From Psychroserpens sp. (GTDB lineage Bacteria; Bacteroidota; Bacteroidia; Flavobacteriales; Flavobacteriaceae), in contig JAEPNY010000001.1 of NCBI GenBank assembly GCA_017643165.1, positions 744,001-808,000 on the forward strand: a stretch of 64,000 bases of DNA, read 5' to 3'. The notes under the pieces are model-generated. The model had not been told where the DNA came from and ran no database searches. It saw only the letters and a program-made list of their open reading frames with translations. Below are positions 27,794 to 36,528 of this stretch, piece after piece. Made by a program: the position numbers and the translations under genes. How positions within the stretch are numbered: the first letter of the stretch is position 1; the number at the start of each line of letters is the position of its first letter.

Positions 27794-28180
27794 TTAGTTC
27801 TGCGCGAATGGTGCGCTAAGTTTAAATGAAGGGATAATTACTTTGAACTTATTGGTGTTGGTAAAATTTACCATGTTGTAATGGCCGTGCATTGCACCAA
27901 ATGGTGATGTTAGTAAGCACCCAGAATTGTATGTGTGGGATTCTCCTGGTTTGAGTACTGGTTTTTTCCCTATGACGCCTTCACCTTCAACGATTTCCGT
28001 ATTGTTTAAGGCGTCCATAATCTTCCAGTATCTAGAATTTAATTGAACAGAATCTTTGCTTTGATTTTCAATGGTTACCTGATAGCCAAAAGCAAAGTGC
28101 ACTTTATAATTCTTATAAAATGTGCCCTCAAAAGATGTTTCTACAGAAATTTTAATCCCGCTTGTGACTTGTTGAACCAT
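27794..28180 (-). CDS. apaG: ApaG domain protein
   Basis: A 128-residue single-domain ApaG protein with a fibronectin-III-like fold. Conserved segments are FAFGYQVTIENQSKDSVQL, SRYWKI, VEGEGVIGKKPVLKPGESHTY and the C-terminal GHYNMVN. ApaG is linked to Co2+ resistance and Mg2+ efflux in enterobacteria, but its biochemical role is unsettled. I chose the ATG at 28180; an in-frame TTG two codons upstream is less likely. Confidence 0.93.
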   Translation of the reverse strand: MVQQVTSGIKISVETSFEGTFYKNYKVHFAFGYQVTIENQSKDSVQLNSRYWKIMDALNNTEIVEGEGVIGKKPVLKPGESHTYNSGCLLTSPFGAMHGHYNMVNFTNTNKFKVIIPSFKLSAPFAQN

Positions 28181-28203
28181 TAGCAAATCTCAATAATTGC
28201 TTA

Positions 28204-28211
28204 CAAAAATA
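28204..28211 (-). promoter_or_regulatory. Bacteroidota -7 promoter element for apaG
   Basis: Minus strand TATTTTTG, a TAnnTTTG match, 23 bases before the apaG ATG. Confidence 0.45.
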
Positions 28212-28290
28212 ACCATTTTCAGTCGAAATAGATCACTTTTCTAAAATTAGGCAATTTTTTAACACTTTTTAAATGAATATCTTATCGACA

Positions 28291-29640
28291 CTAACTAAAG
28301 GCTTGTTCTATAGTCGTAAAGAAATTACGAATATCCTTTTCTTGAAGCACTGAATTTATGGTGACCATTCGAACAAAGTCTTGACCTTTAAAATTTCCGA
28401 AGCCAACCATTAATTGTGCGTCTTTATATAATTGGGTGCATAAGGTTTTAGCTGGTATATTCTTGTAATTAAAGCAAACTGATATTGAATTTTCGAAACT
28501 GTAAAGTTCATAATCGGGATGCGCCTTGATGTATGTCCGAGCGATTTCAGCCAAATGAAACTGTGAGTTGACCATGGATTCTAGTCCATTACTGCCAACC
28601 GATTTCCACAGTGTCCACAGTTTTAATGCATCATTTCTTCGTCCGCACTGTAATGAAGTTTTACCAAGATTGAAGTCGTCAGTATCGGTCTGGTATAAGT
28701 ATTCAGCTTCATTTGAAAAGGAGTCGTATAAATACTTTTTGTCTCTCGTAACAAGAATGGAACAACTTAATGGTGTGCCTAACATTTTATGCGCATTGAT
28801 ACTGAATGAATCAGTATGTTCAATACCATTGACTAAATGTTTGTATTGCGCACTGAAGATTACGCCACCGCAATATGCGCCATCTAAATGAAGCCATAAA
28901 TCATGTGTCTTACAGATTTTGCTTATGGTATCAACATCGTCGAAAGCGCCAAGCACAGTCGTTCCTGCTGTAGCATTCACAAAGAATGGTAACATGCCGT
29001 TTTGCTTATCTTCTATGATTTGTTTTTCTAATGCATCAGGAAGCATTTCACCTTTTGAATTCGAAGGGATTAATCGAACCTGATCTTTGCCTATTCCAAT
29101 AAATGAAGCATTTTTACCAATAGAGTAATGTGATACATCAGAAGTGTAAATCGTCATTGGTCTTGTAATCCCTCGCTGTCTCGCATTAGGATCATATTTA
29201 TCACGCGCCATAAGAACTGCCATGTAATTGCTCATAGAGCCTCCAGGGGCAAAGGTGCCATCGGCAGATTTTGGATATTTGATGAGATCACATATTGCGC
29301 GTAATAGCGTCTTTTCAATACCTACTTGTGGCCCAGCGACTTTGTAAGTATACATGCTATTGTTGAGCATAACAGCTAAGAGATCGCCCAGTACAGCACG
29401 GCTCATTCGTCCTCCAAATAATTGATTGAAAAAAGATGTTGAAGCAGTTTTCGGTGTTGATTTGATGATCTGAGATAATGTGATTTTGAAATCGTCATCA
29501 ATTGCGGGTTCAGCATTTAGATTTAGGTCCAATGAGGTAAAAAGCTCTTCAGTTTCTATAGGTTGAGCTACTGGGTTGAAATGCTCCTCATTTAGTAAGA
29601 TTTCAACAAGCTCATTAAACAATTCTAGATCCTCTATCAT
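28291..29640 (-). CDS. PLP-dependent group II decarboxylase, cysteine-sulfinate-decarboxylase-like
   Basis: A 449-residue decarboxylase of the glutamate/aromatic amino acid family (PLP fold type I, group II). Visible are the PLP-stacking His-171 (SDVSHYSI), the pyridine-binding Asp-253 (WLHLDGAYCGG) and the Schiff-base Lys-285 (SINAHKMLG). The segments FFNQLFGG, PGGSMSNYMAV, QRGI and NATAGTTVLGAFD, and the following QCGRR.D.LKLW, closely match animal cysteine-sulfinate/aspartate decarboxylases (CSAD/GADL1) as I recall them. It is transcribed divergently, 89 bases away, from a cysteine dioxygenase gene, which supports cysteine sulfinate as substrate (product hypotaurine). Aspartate or glutamate remain alternatives. 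Confidence 0.8.
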   Translation of the reverse strand: MIEDLELFNELVEILLNEEHFNPVAQPIETEELFTSLDLNLNAEPAIDDDFKITLSQIIKSTPKTASTSFFNQLFGGRMSRAVLGDLLAVMLNNSMYTYKVAGPQVGIEKTLLRAICDLIKYPKSADGTFAPGGSMSNYMAVLMARDKYDPNARQRGITRPMTIYTSDVSHYSIGKNASFIGIGKDQVRLIPSNSKGEMLPDALEKQIIEDKQNGMLPFFVNATAGTTVLGAFDDVDTISKICKTHDLWLHLDGAYCGGVIFSAQYKHLVNGIEHTDSFSINAHKMLGTPLSCSILVTRDKKYLYDSFSNEAEYLYQTDTDDFNLGKTSLQCGRRNDALKLWTLWKSVGSNGLESMVNSQFHLAEIARTYIKAHPDYELYSFENSISVCFNYKNIPAKTLCTQLYKDAQLMVGFGNFKGQDFVRMVTINSVLQEKDIRNFFTTIEQAFS

Positions 29641-29729
29641 TTCTACAAATTCTCAGATTTTGGCGATGTGTAAATTTATTTTTATTTTTCGAGATATTAG
29701 AAAAATCTTTCAAAATATATCCTAGTAAA

Positions 29730-30278
29730 TTGAAAACTGAAACACCAGTTCAACGTTTAATATCTCAATTGTCGCAATCTGCAATTAAAGATTACACTAC
29801 GCTGCTTGAAAATTTTGATTTTGACGCGATTGACTTTAAGTCATTTGAGAGTTGGTCAGATAAACGCTATACCAGAAATTGTATATATAAAGACGAGCAA
29901 TTTGAAGTCTTATTGCTCTGTTGGAGAGCTGGACAGCAAACTTCAATTCATGGCCATGACGGTGAAGATTGCTGGGTTTATATGCTTGAGGGTGAAATAA
30001 CGGAGGTGTTCTATTTGATGGATGCTGATCGCTATTTAAGAGAAGATCGCTCGCATAAAATTAAACCAAAGCAACTCACATTCATGAACGATAAATTGGG
30101 TTATCATAAGCTTTCGGCCAGCGATCAATGTGACTCTGTAAGTCTACATATATATGCTAAACCAATCGAGGAGTGTCTTTCTTTTGATTTTACTGAACAA
30201 TGTTTCGTCAAACGTAAGCTCTTTTACGATACGCATCAGGATGTAATGTCTAATCCTTTAGTTAGAAATATCCACTGA
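29730..30278 (+). CDS. Cysteine dioxygenase, cupin type
   Basis: Cysteine dioxygenase oxidises cysteine to cysteine sulfinate with O2 at a three-His iron centre. In this 182-residue cupin the expected ligands are His-74, His-76 (IHGHDG) and His-126 (GYHKLS). The substrate-binding Arg-49 (YTRN), His-140 (SLHIY), Tyr-142 and Cys-81 are also present, the last two matching the Cys-Tyr crosslink pair (Cys93/Tyr157) of the mammalian enzyme. The likely start is TTG at 29730; no in-frame ATG precedes the conserved region. It is divergent from the decarboxylase gene, and its last 21 bases overlap the convergent plug-family gene. Confidence 0.85.
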   Translation: MKTETPVQRLISQLSQSAIKDYTTLLENFDFDAIDFKSFESWSDKRYTRNCIYKDEQFEVLLLCWRAGQQTSIHGHDGEDCWVYMLEGEITEVFYLMDADRYLREDRSHKIKPKQLTFMNDKLGYHKLSASDQCDSVSLHIYAKPIEECLSFDFTEQCFVKRKLFYDTHQDVMSNPLVRNIH

Positions 30279-31511
30279 AGTTGCTTCACCTAATCCAATG
30301 AGTTGGTCAAAACGTGCGCCAAGATCTCGATAGTAAACGAGCACTTTATAGTTGTTCTCGGTTTGCCAAAAATCACCACTTATTCGACCTTCATCTAAAT
30401 TGCCATCTGCATCAACAACAACATATTTATAATTGTAGAACCCTTGTTTCAACTTAAAAGCGGTCTCATATAGACCATTAGACGCATTGAAAACAAGTCT
30501 GTTTTCTTCATCTAAGGCATAGTTGTTATAATTGCCATAAACATAAATTTCACTGCCATCGTTAAACTCTGGATATTGCAATGAAAAATGAATCATTGTG
30601 TAGTCTGCTTCTATATCTGGATTATCTGCGTCAATTGCAGTTATTTGAAAATTACCGTTAATGTCTGGGTTATAAGTATAAGGTTGATTATATCGTGGGC
30701 CAGCCGCGAAAAGATAATTGTGATAGATGTCTTTCAAATCAATAAATTGAACACCAACATTTGCAGCTCTAACATCTTTATTTTCAAAGAATCGGAATTC
30801 ATTACTGCCCCAAAACGAGGTTTCATTGGTGTATCGGTAAATTAATTCTTTACCAATGGTGTATTGCGGTTTTACATTTTTTATCGCGGTATGTAAATTA
30901 TTATTTTGAATAATTAAAACTTTTACAGTTTCTTTTGGGTTGTTTAAATTCATTCCACCCGAGTTAATTACGATATCAACACTTTGTTTACTATCTATAA
31001 ATCTAACATCACGAAGTCGTTTCACAGAGACGCCAACACCCAACAAATCTTTATATATCATGAACTTACGCGTAAACATGAGTTCGTTGTCTTCATTGTA
31101 AATTGAGATGAGGTAATTACCAGTTTTTGTGAGTTTACGTGTTTGTCGATTTGGAATGGGTAATCTGTAATGCGAGTATAATTGAAATGCGTTAAAGGAA
31201 TTTTGATAATCTACAATTCGGAAATTATCAAATCCCTGCATGTATTCCATCTTAACTAAATTCGATTTAGTCCAATCATAATTGTAATGCTCAATCGTAT
31301 AATAAAAATCGGGCTCTTCGGTGGTTAATACATCAAATTCCAAATAGAACTCTTCACCCAATCTGAGAATAGGTAATTGGCCTTGTGCCGAACTGCGACT
31401 TTTAAAGGTGATGGTTTTAATGTAAGGCGGTGGGTTAATTTCTTCAACTTGAGAAAATCCTTGAAAAATTAAACATTGAATCAGTAGAAAAAGTAGGGCT
31501 TTTTTTATCAT
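30258..31511 (-). CDS. Type IX secretion plug-family protein (formerly DUF5103)
   Basis: A 417-residue exported protein with a signal peptide (cleavage near FSQ-VEE). The N-terminal part (PPPYIKTITFKS, LPILRLGEEFYLEFD, YYTIEHYNYDW, GFDNFRIVDYQNS) matches the Bacteroidota DUF5103 family, now named type 9 secretion plug because a member closes the SprA translocon in Flavobacterium johnsoniae. A C-terminal Ig-like region (about 290-400) follows. It would act at the periplasmic face of the outer membrane. It overlaps the cysteine dioxygenase gene by 21 bases tail to tail. Confidence 0.85.
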   Translation of the reverse strand: MIKKALLFLLIQCLIFQGFSQVEEINPPPYIKTITFKSRSSAQGQLPILRLGEEFYLEFDVLTTEEPDFYYTIEHYNYDWTKSNLVKMEYMQGFDNFRIVDYQNSFNAFQLYSHYRLPIPNRQTRKLTKTGNYLISIYNEDNELMFTRKFMIYKDLLGVGVSVKRLRDVRFIDSKQSVDIVINSGGMNLNNPKETVKVLIIQNNNLHTAIKNVKPQYTIGKELIYRYTNETSFWGSNEFRFFENKDVRAANVGVQFIDLKDIYHNYLFAAGPRYNQPYTYNPDINGNFQITAIDADNPDIEADYTMIHFSLQYPEFNDGSEIYVYGNYNNYALDEENRLVFNASNGLYETAFKLKQGFYNYKYVVVDADGNLDEGRISGDFWQTENNYKVLVYYRDLGARFDQLIGLGEATSVDISN

Positions 31512-31631
31512 TCTATTTTAGTTTATAGGTAAAGATAAACAAATTTTGTGCCTTATTTAAATCTCGCTATTTAGAATGATTAAAAATAATAAACTACGTT
31601 AATATCTTAATGTATTACGCGTTTTTATTCG

Positions 31632-31639
31632 TAAATTTG
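31632..31639 (+). promoter_or_regulatory. Bacteroidota -7 promoter element for the nqr operon
   Basis: TAAATTTG, a TAnnTTTG match, 37 bases before the nqrA ATG. Confidence 0.6.
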
Positions 31640-31676
31640 CACGGATTTTTAGACAAATAATTTCAATATAAAGCAT

Positions 31677-33026
31677 ATGTCAAAAGACATTAAGATTAAG
31701 AAAGGTCTGAATATTAGGCTCGTCGGAGAAGCCGAAAAATCAGTAGAACAGGCTATAATTAGCAATTTCTGCACTATCAGACCTGAAGACTTCCACAGTG
31801 TTATTCCAAAACTTGTTTCAAAAGAAGGCGCGACTCTAAAAGTAGGAGACGTGATTTTTTATGACAAATCAAATGAAGATTTGAAATTTGTCTCTCCAGT
31901 TTCAGGAACTGTTGTAGAAGTACAAAGAGGACCAAAACGACGCATTGATGCCATCAAAATTCAAGCTGACAAACAACCATCGTTTATTGACTTTGGTAAG
32001 TTTGATTTAAATGCTGATGCCCAAGCGATCAAAGCACATTTATTAAAAACTGGATGTTGGCCATTTATCAAACAACGTCCGTATGATGTGATTGCAAATC
32101 CAGAGCGTACGCCAAAAGGAATTTTTATCTCTGGATTAGATACAAACCCTCTTGCAGCAGACATTGATTTTGTATTACAAGGTAAAGAAAATGAGCTTCA
32201 AGCTGCAGTTTCTGCATTAGCCAAACTTACAGAAGGGAAGGTTCATATTGGCGTAGGATCGAATGCCTCTCCATTATCTGGACTTAATGATGCCGAAATT
32301 CATATGGTGTCGGGACCACATCCAGCAGGAAATGTTGGAACCCATATTAACAAGATTGATCCTGTTAATAAAGGAGAAACGGTTTGGACAGTTAATGCGC
32401 AAGATTTAGTAATCATTGGAGAATTATTACTTACTGGTAAATTCAATGCAGAGCGTGTTGTAGCATTAGCTGGGTCATCGGTTCAAAAACCAAGATATTT
32501 CAAAACAACAATTGGAAGCGAAGTTGCTACAATGATCTATGATCACGGTGTTGAAAAAGACGGTAACGACAGAATCATCTCTGGTAATGTACTGTCTGGT
32601 AAGCAAATCAAACCTGATGGAAGTTTAGGCTACTATAACAACGTCATAACCGTTATTCCAGAAGGTGATGACTATGAGTTCTTCGGATGGAATAAACCTG
32701 TGTTTGATAAAATCTCTACATCAAGAGCATTGACATTCTCTTGGTTACAGCCTAAGAAAAAATACGATTTGACCACAAATACAAACGGTGAACACCGCGC
32801 CTTTGTGGTGACGGGATCTTATGAGGAAGTATTTCCTTTAGATATTTATCCAATGCAAATTTTAAAGGCATGTAAATACGAAGATCTTGACGAAATGGAA
32901 GCTTTAGGAATGTACGAAGTGGCACCTGAAGATTTTGCATTAACAGAATTCATTTGTGTGTCAAAACAGCCACACCAGGATATAATTAGAAAAGGTTTAG
33001 ACTTAATGCTTAAAGAGATTGGATAA
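31677..33026 (+). CDS. nqrA: Na+-translocating NADH:quinone reductase subunit A
   Basis: NqrA is the cytoplasmic, quinone-associated subunit of the sodium-pumping NADH:quinone reductase. The 449-residue protein has the family start KDIKIKKGLNIRLVGEAE, the biotinyl/lipoyl-like segment KVGDVIFYDKS...FVSPVSGTVVEV, FIKQRPYD, FISGLDTNPLAADIDF and GPHPAGNVGTHIN. It opens a six-gene operon; its stop and the nqrB start overlap by one base. Confidence 0.97.
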   Translation: MSKDIKIKKGLNIRLVGEAEKSVEQAIISNFCTIRPEDFHSVIPKLVSKEGATLKVGDVIFYDKSNEDLKFVSPVSGTVVEVQRGPKRRIDAIKIQADKQPSFIDFGKFDLNADAQAIKAHLLKTGCWPFIKQRPYDVIANPERTPKGIFISGLDTNPLAADIDFVLQGKENELQAAVSALAKLTEGKVHIGVGSNASPLSGLNDAEIHMVSGPHPAGNVGTHINKIDPVNKGETVWTVNAQDLVIIGELLLTGKFNAERVVALAGSSVQKPRYFKTTIGSEVATMIYDHGVEKDGNDRIISGNVLSGKQIKPDGSLGYYNNVITVIPEGDDYEFFGWNKPVFDKISTSRALTFSWLQPKKKYDLTTNTNGEHRAFVVTGSYEEVFPLDIYPMQILKACKYEDLDEMEALGMYEVAPEDFALTEFICVSKQPHQDIIRKGLDLMLKEIG

Positions 33027-34312
33027 TGGGTTTAAAAAGTAATTTACATAACTTAAAAGAGAAATATAAAGGAAAGAAAATGGCACCTGCGTTTAACGCA
33101 TTGCACACGTTCCTTTATTTACCAAATGAAACTACTCATAACGGTACTCATATAAAAGCAGCTGATGACCTAAAACGTACAATGAATACAGTTATCATGG
33201 CTTTAGTACCATGTTTGATTTTTGGTATGTTCAATGCAGGATATCAACATTATTTAGCTTTAGGAGAAATTGAAGCCTCTAGCGGATTTTTAGGGTCAAC
33301 ATTTTGGACTTGGGATAACTTGGTTTTAGGTGTTTGGCAAGTATTACCATTGGTAATTGTTTCTTATGGTGTTGGTTTGGCTGTTGAATTTTTATTCGCA
33401 GTAATAAAAGGTCATGAAGTAGAAGAAGGATATCTTGTTACTGGTATGTTAGTGCCATTAATCGTTCCAGTTGATATTCCATTATGGATGTTAGCAGTTG
33501 CGGTTGTGTTTGGTGTAGTTATCGGTAAGGAAGTATTTGGAGGTACTGGAATGAACATTTTGAATCCAGCTTTAACAATTAGAGCCTTTTTATTCTTCGC
33601 TTATCCTACTTGGATGTCAGGAGATAAGGTTTGGGTTCACGGTGCCGTAGAACGCGACCAAATGATAGCAGCCGGAGAAAATCTAGATGCCATATCAGGT
33701 GAAACCTTATTAGGATATTACGCCAAAGCAGGCCAAGAGCTTACTGTTACAGGAGCCAATGGCGCTGAGGTGGTGACGACTTATGCAGATAGAGCTGCAG
33801 AACTATATTCGCTATCAGATATGTTCTGGGGATTGATCCCTGGTTCGGTTGGAGAGACTTCAAAATTTTTAATCATTATTGGAGCCTTATTCTTGATCTT
33901 AACAAAAATTGGAAGCTGGAGAATCATTGTTTCTACATTGATCGGTGCTTTAACAATGGGCTTGATCTTTAATGGAGTTGTTGATGCGGGATGGATTGGA
34001 GAATCAAGTAAATTCTACGGATTAATGAGTGTACCATTCTGGCAACACTTGATTATTGGTAGTATTTTGTTTGGTGCAGTCTATATGGCAACAGATCCAG
34101 TAACGGCTTCACAAACCAATAAAGGAAAATGGATCTACGGATTCTTAATAGGATTCATTTCTATTATGATACGTGTATTTAACCCAGCTTACCCAGAAGG
34201 TGTATTCTTGGCTATATTACTAATGAACGTTTTTGCTCCTACAATTGATCACTACGTGGTACAAGGAAATGTTAAACGTCGTATGAAACGTCTAAAAGTT
34301 AAAACTGCTTAA
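33026..34312 (+). CDS. nqrB: Na+-translocating NADH:quinone reductase subunit B
   Basis: NqrB is a ten-segment-type membrane subunit carrying covalent FMN and riboflavin. The 428-residue protein shows the N-terminal HTFLYLPN, DDLKRTMNTVI, the GGTGMNILNPALTIRAFLFF segment and PVTASQTNKGKW. The flavin-attachment loop reads DAISGETLLG near 225-235; the Thr that accepts FMN is kept, although the usual SGAT is SGET. The flavin would be attached by ApbE, encoded at 41308-42318. Confidence 0.97.
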   Translation: MGLKSNLHNLKEKYKGKKMAPAFNALHTFLYLPNETTHNGTHIKAADDLKRTMNTVIMALVPCLIFGMFNAGYQHYLALGEIEASSGFLGSTFWTWDNLVLGVWQVLPLVIVSYGVGLAVEFLFAVIKGHEVEEGYLVTGMLVPLIVPVDIPLWMLAVAVVFGVVIGKEVFGGTGMNILNPALTIRAFLFFAYPTWMSGDKVWVHGAVERDQMIAAGENLDAISGETLLGYYAKAGQELTVTGANGAEVVTTYADRAAELYSLSDMFWGLIPGSVGETSKFLIIIGALFLILTKIGSWRIIVSTLIGALTMGLIFNGVVDAGWIGESSKFYGLMSVPFWQHLIIGSILFGAVYMATDPVTASQTNKGKWIYGFLIGFISIMIRVFNPAYPEGVFLAILLMNVFAPTIDHYVVQGNVKRRMKRLKVKTA

Positions 34313-34314
34313 CG

Positions 34315-35115
34315 ATGGAAAAGAGAACAGATAAAAACACATATACCGTAATTTTTGCCATTGGAATGGTGTTAGTAGTGGGATCGTTATTAGCCTATCT
34401 TGCGTCATCATTAAAACCAAGAATTAGTGAAAATCAACGTTTAGAAAAGCAGCAGAATATTCTGTATGCGATGGGTATCAATGATAACGACGAGACAAGT
34501 GCTGTATTTATTTCAACGGATAAAGCACCTGAAGCATTTGATGCTAATGTGCAAGATCAATTGGTAATTACAGTTGACGCTAACGGAACAATTGTTAAAA
34601 AACAATCACGTGACGAATACTTTGAAGAAACCAACCAAGAACCGTACTTAATTGATGTTAAGAAACAACAAGCGAGTGCTAAGGATGGAGGAGAACGTAA
34701 ATTGCCATTGTTCGTTGGAGCAAACAAAGAAGGTAAGACAGTTTACGTTGCACCTATCTACGGAAAAGGACTTTGGGATGCCATTTGGGGTTATGTTGCA
34801 ATGGATGAAAATATGGTTGTTCAAGGTGCATACTTCGATCATAAAGGTGAAACTCCTGGATTAGGTGCTAATATCAAGCAACGTTATTTTATGGATGACT
34901 TTACTGGAGAGCATTTACTTTCCAATAGTGGTGAGTTCAAAGGAATTACTGTTGCTAAAGGTAATGCAGACCCAAAGAACAATAATAAAACTGATAACGA
35001 AGTTGACGCAATCGCTGGTGCTACTATCACTGGAGATGGAGTTTCGGCAATGATCAAGAAGGATTTGAAATTATATAAGCCTTACTTCGATAACTTAAAA
35101 AATCAAGCTAAATAA
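34315..35115 (+). CDS. nqrC: Na+-translocating NADH:quinone reductase subunit C
   Basis: A 266-residue single-span subunit with a periplasmic FMN-binding domain. It has the N-terminal membrane segment (about 8-30), GKGLWDAIWGYVAM, GETPGLGANIKQ and the FMN attachment motif DAIAGATITGDGV near 226-238. The acceptor Thr is present, and Ala replaces the usual Ser of SGAT. It lies 2 bases after nqrB. Confidence 0.97.
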   Translation: MEKRTDKNTYTVIFAIGMVLVVGSLLAYLASSLKPRISENQRLEKQQNILYAMGINDNDETSAVFISTDKAPEAFDANVQDQLVITVDANGTIVKKQSRDEYFEETNQEPYLIDVKKQQASAKDGGERKLPLFVGANKEGKTVYVAPIYGKGLWDAIWGYVAMDENMVVQGAYFDHKGETPGLGANIKQRYFMDDFTGEHLLSNSGEFKGITVAKGNADPKNNNKTDNEVDAIAGATITGDGVSAMIKKDLKLYKPYFDNLKNQAK

Positions 35116-35116
35116 T

Positions 35117-35761
35117 ATGGGACTACTTTCTAAAAAAGACACGAAGTTAATCACAGATCCTTTAGCGGATAACAATCCAATTACGATTCAAGTACTTGGT
35201 ATTTGTTCGGCTTTAGCGATTACGGCCGAATTGGAAGCCTCTATTGTGATGTCAATATCAGTACTCTTTGTAATGGGAGTGGGTAATGTTGTGATCTCTT
35301 TAATGCGTAATATCATTCCATCGAAAATTAGAATTATTGCGCAGCTGATCGTTGTTGCAACATTAGTAATTATAGTAGATTTAGTGCTGAAAGCTTTCGC
35401 TTATGAATTAAGTAAAACGCTGTCGGTATTCGTTGGACTTATTATTACCAACTGTATAATCATGGGGCGTTTTGAAGCGTTTGCTCTAGGTAACGGACCA
35501 TGGCGATCATTCTTAGATGGTATTGGTAATGCTTTAGGATACGCAGTTATATTAATAATTGTAGGATTCTTTAGAGAGCTTTTAGGTTCAGGAACCTTAT
35601 TAGGAATTCCTGTGCTAGGAGACCCAATTGAGAAAACAGGATTATATGCCTTTGGTTATGAGAATAACGGATTTATGTTACTATCGCCAATGGCCTTAAT
35701 CGTAGTTGGTATTATCATCTGGGTACAACGTACTAGAAACAAAGCTTTAGTTGAAGATTAA
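35117..35761 (+). CDS. nqrD: Na+-translocating NADH:quinone reductase subunit D
   Basis: A 214-residue membrane subunit with six hydrophobic segments. The conserved LADNNPITIQVLGICSALAIT start and TNCIIMGRFEAFA hold the Cys that help bind the intramembrane iron-sulfur centre shared with NqrE. KALVED at the C-terminus is followed, after 53 bases that hold a short palindrome, by nqrE. Confidence 0.97.
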   Translation: MGLLSKKDTKLITDPLADNNPITIQVLGICSALAITAELEASIVMSISVLFVMGVGNVVISLMRNIIPSKIRIIAQLIVVATLVIIVDLVLKAFAYELSKTLSVFVGLIITNCIIMGRFEAFALGNGPWRSFLDGIGNALGYAVILIIVGFFRELLGSGTLLGIPVLGDPIEKTGLYAFGYENNGFMLLSPMALIVVGIIIWVQRTRNKALVED

Positions 35762-35777
35762 AAAATTGCATCGTCAT

Positions 35778-35794
35778 TCTGAACTGAGTTCAGA
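35778..35794. repeat. REP-like palindrome between nqrD and nqrE
   Basis: An 8-bp inverted repeat with a one-base centre (TCTGAACT g AGTTCAGA), preceded by GTCAT. The wording resembles the interspersed CGTCATTCTGAAC... repeats I recall from Bacteroidota intergenic regions. It lies in the only sizeable gap inside the nqr operon and lacks a T run, so it is not a terminator. Confidence 0.5.
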
Positions 35795-35814
35795 TTAACA
35801 TCAAAAGAAATAAC

Positions 35815-36528
35815 ATGGAACACGTAGAATTATTTTTCAAATCAATATTTATAGATAACATGGTATTCGCCACGTTCTTAGGAATGTGTTCATACCTGGC
35901 CGTATCTAAAAAGGTGTCGACAGCAGTCGGATTAGGAGCAGCAGTAATCTTCGTATTGGCGATAACGGTACCGCTTAACTGGTTGTTAGATCAATACGTA
36001 TTACAACCAGGAGCATTAACTTGGTTAGGTCCTGAATATGCTGACTATGACTTGAGCTTCCTTTCATTTATCATGTTTATTGCAACAATCGCAACCATGG
36101 TACAACTTGTAGAAATTGTGGTTGAGAAATTCTCTCCATCATTATATAATTCATTAGGTATCTTCTTACCATTGATCGCTGTAAACTGTGCCATCTTAGG
36201 TGGTTCATTATTTATGCAGTCTAGAGAGATCGCTACACTAGGATTAGCCTTGAACTATGGAATAGGCTCAGGTATTGGATGGTTCTTAGCGATTTTAGCA
36301 ATTGCTGCGATTCGCGAAAAGATTAGATACTCAGCTGTACCACCAGCACTAAGAGGATTAGGAATTACCTTCATCATTACTGGATTAATGGCTATCGGAT
36401 TTATGAGTTTCGGTGGAATGTTAACAGGAGGTGATGAAGGTGCCAAAAAAGAAGAAACAGTTGTCGAAGTTACAACTGATAATGTAGAGAAAAAGGAATT
36501 AGCTAACAACACGAAAATAAATGAGTAG
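35815..36528 (+). CDS. nqrE: Na+-translocating NADH:quinone reductase subunit E
   Basis: A 237-residue membrane subunit homologous to NqrD with inverted topology: [27 protein letters not shown] at the start and [14 protein letters not shown] with the second Cys. The usual family length is about 200. Here the last 35 or so residues (from [12 protein letters not shown]) form a charged, probably cytoplasmic extension. It overlaps nqrF by 8 bases, which suggests translational coupling. Confidence 0.97.
   Translation: MEHVELFFKSIFIDNMVFATFLGMCSYLAVSKKVSTAVGLGAAVIFVLAITVPLNWLLDQYVLQPGALTWLGPEYADYDLSFLSFIMFIATIATMVQLVEIVVEKFSPSLYNSLGIFLPLIAVNCAILGGSLFMQSREIATLGLALNYGIGSGIGWFLAILAIAAIREKIRYSAVPPALRGLGITFIITGLMAIGFMSFGGMLTGGDEGAKKEETVVEVTTDNVEKKELANNTKINE

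Noticed and set aside
28291-29640. Glutamate decarboxylase as the primary name
   Set aside because: The sequence segments and the divergent cysteine dioxygenase fit cysteine sulfinate better, although glutamate is not excluded.
34652-35053. Overlapping plus-strand frames inside nqrC
   Set aside because: They are frame shadows of nqrC, whose FMN motif and length confirm the main frame.
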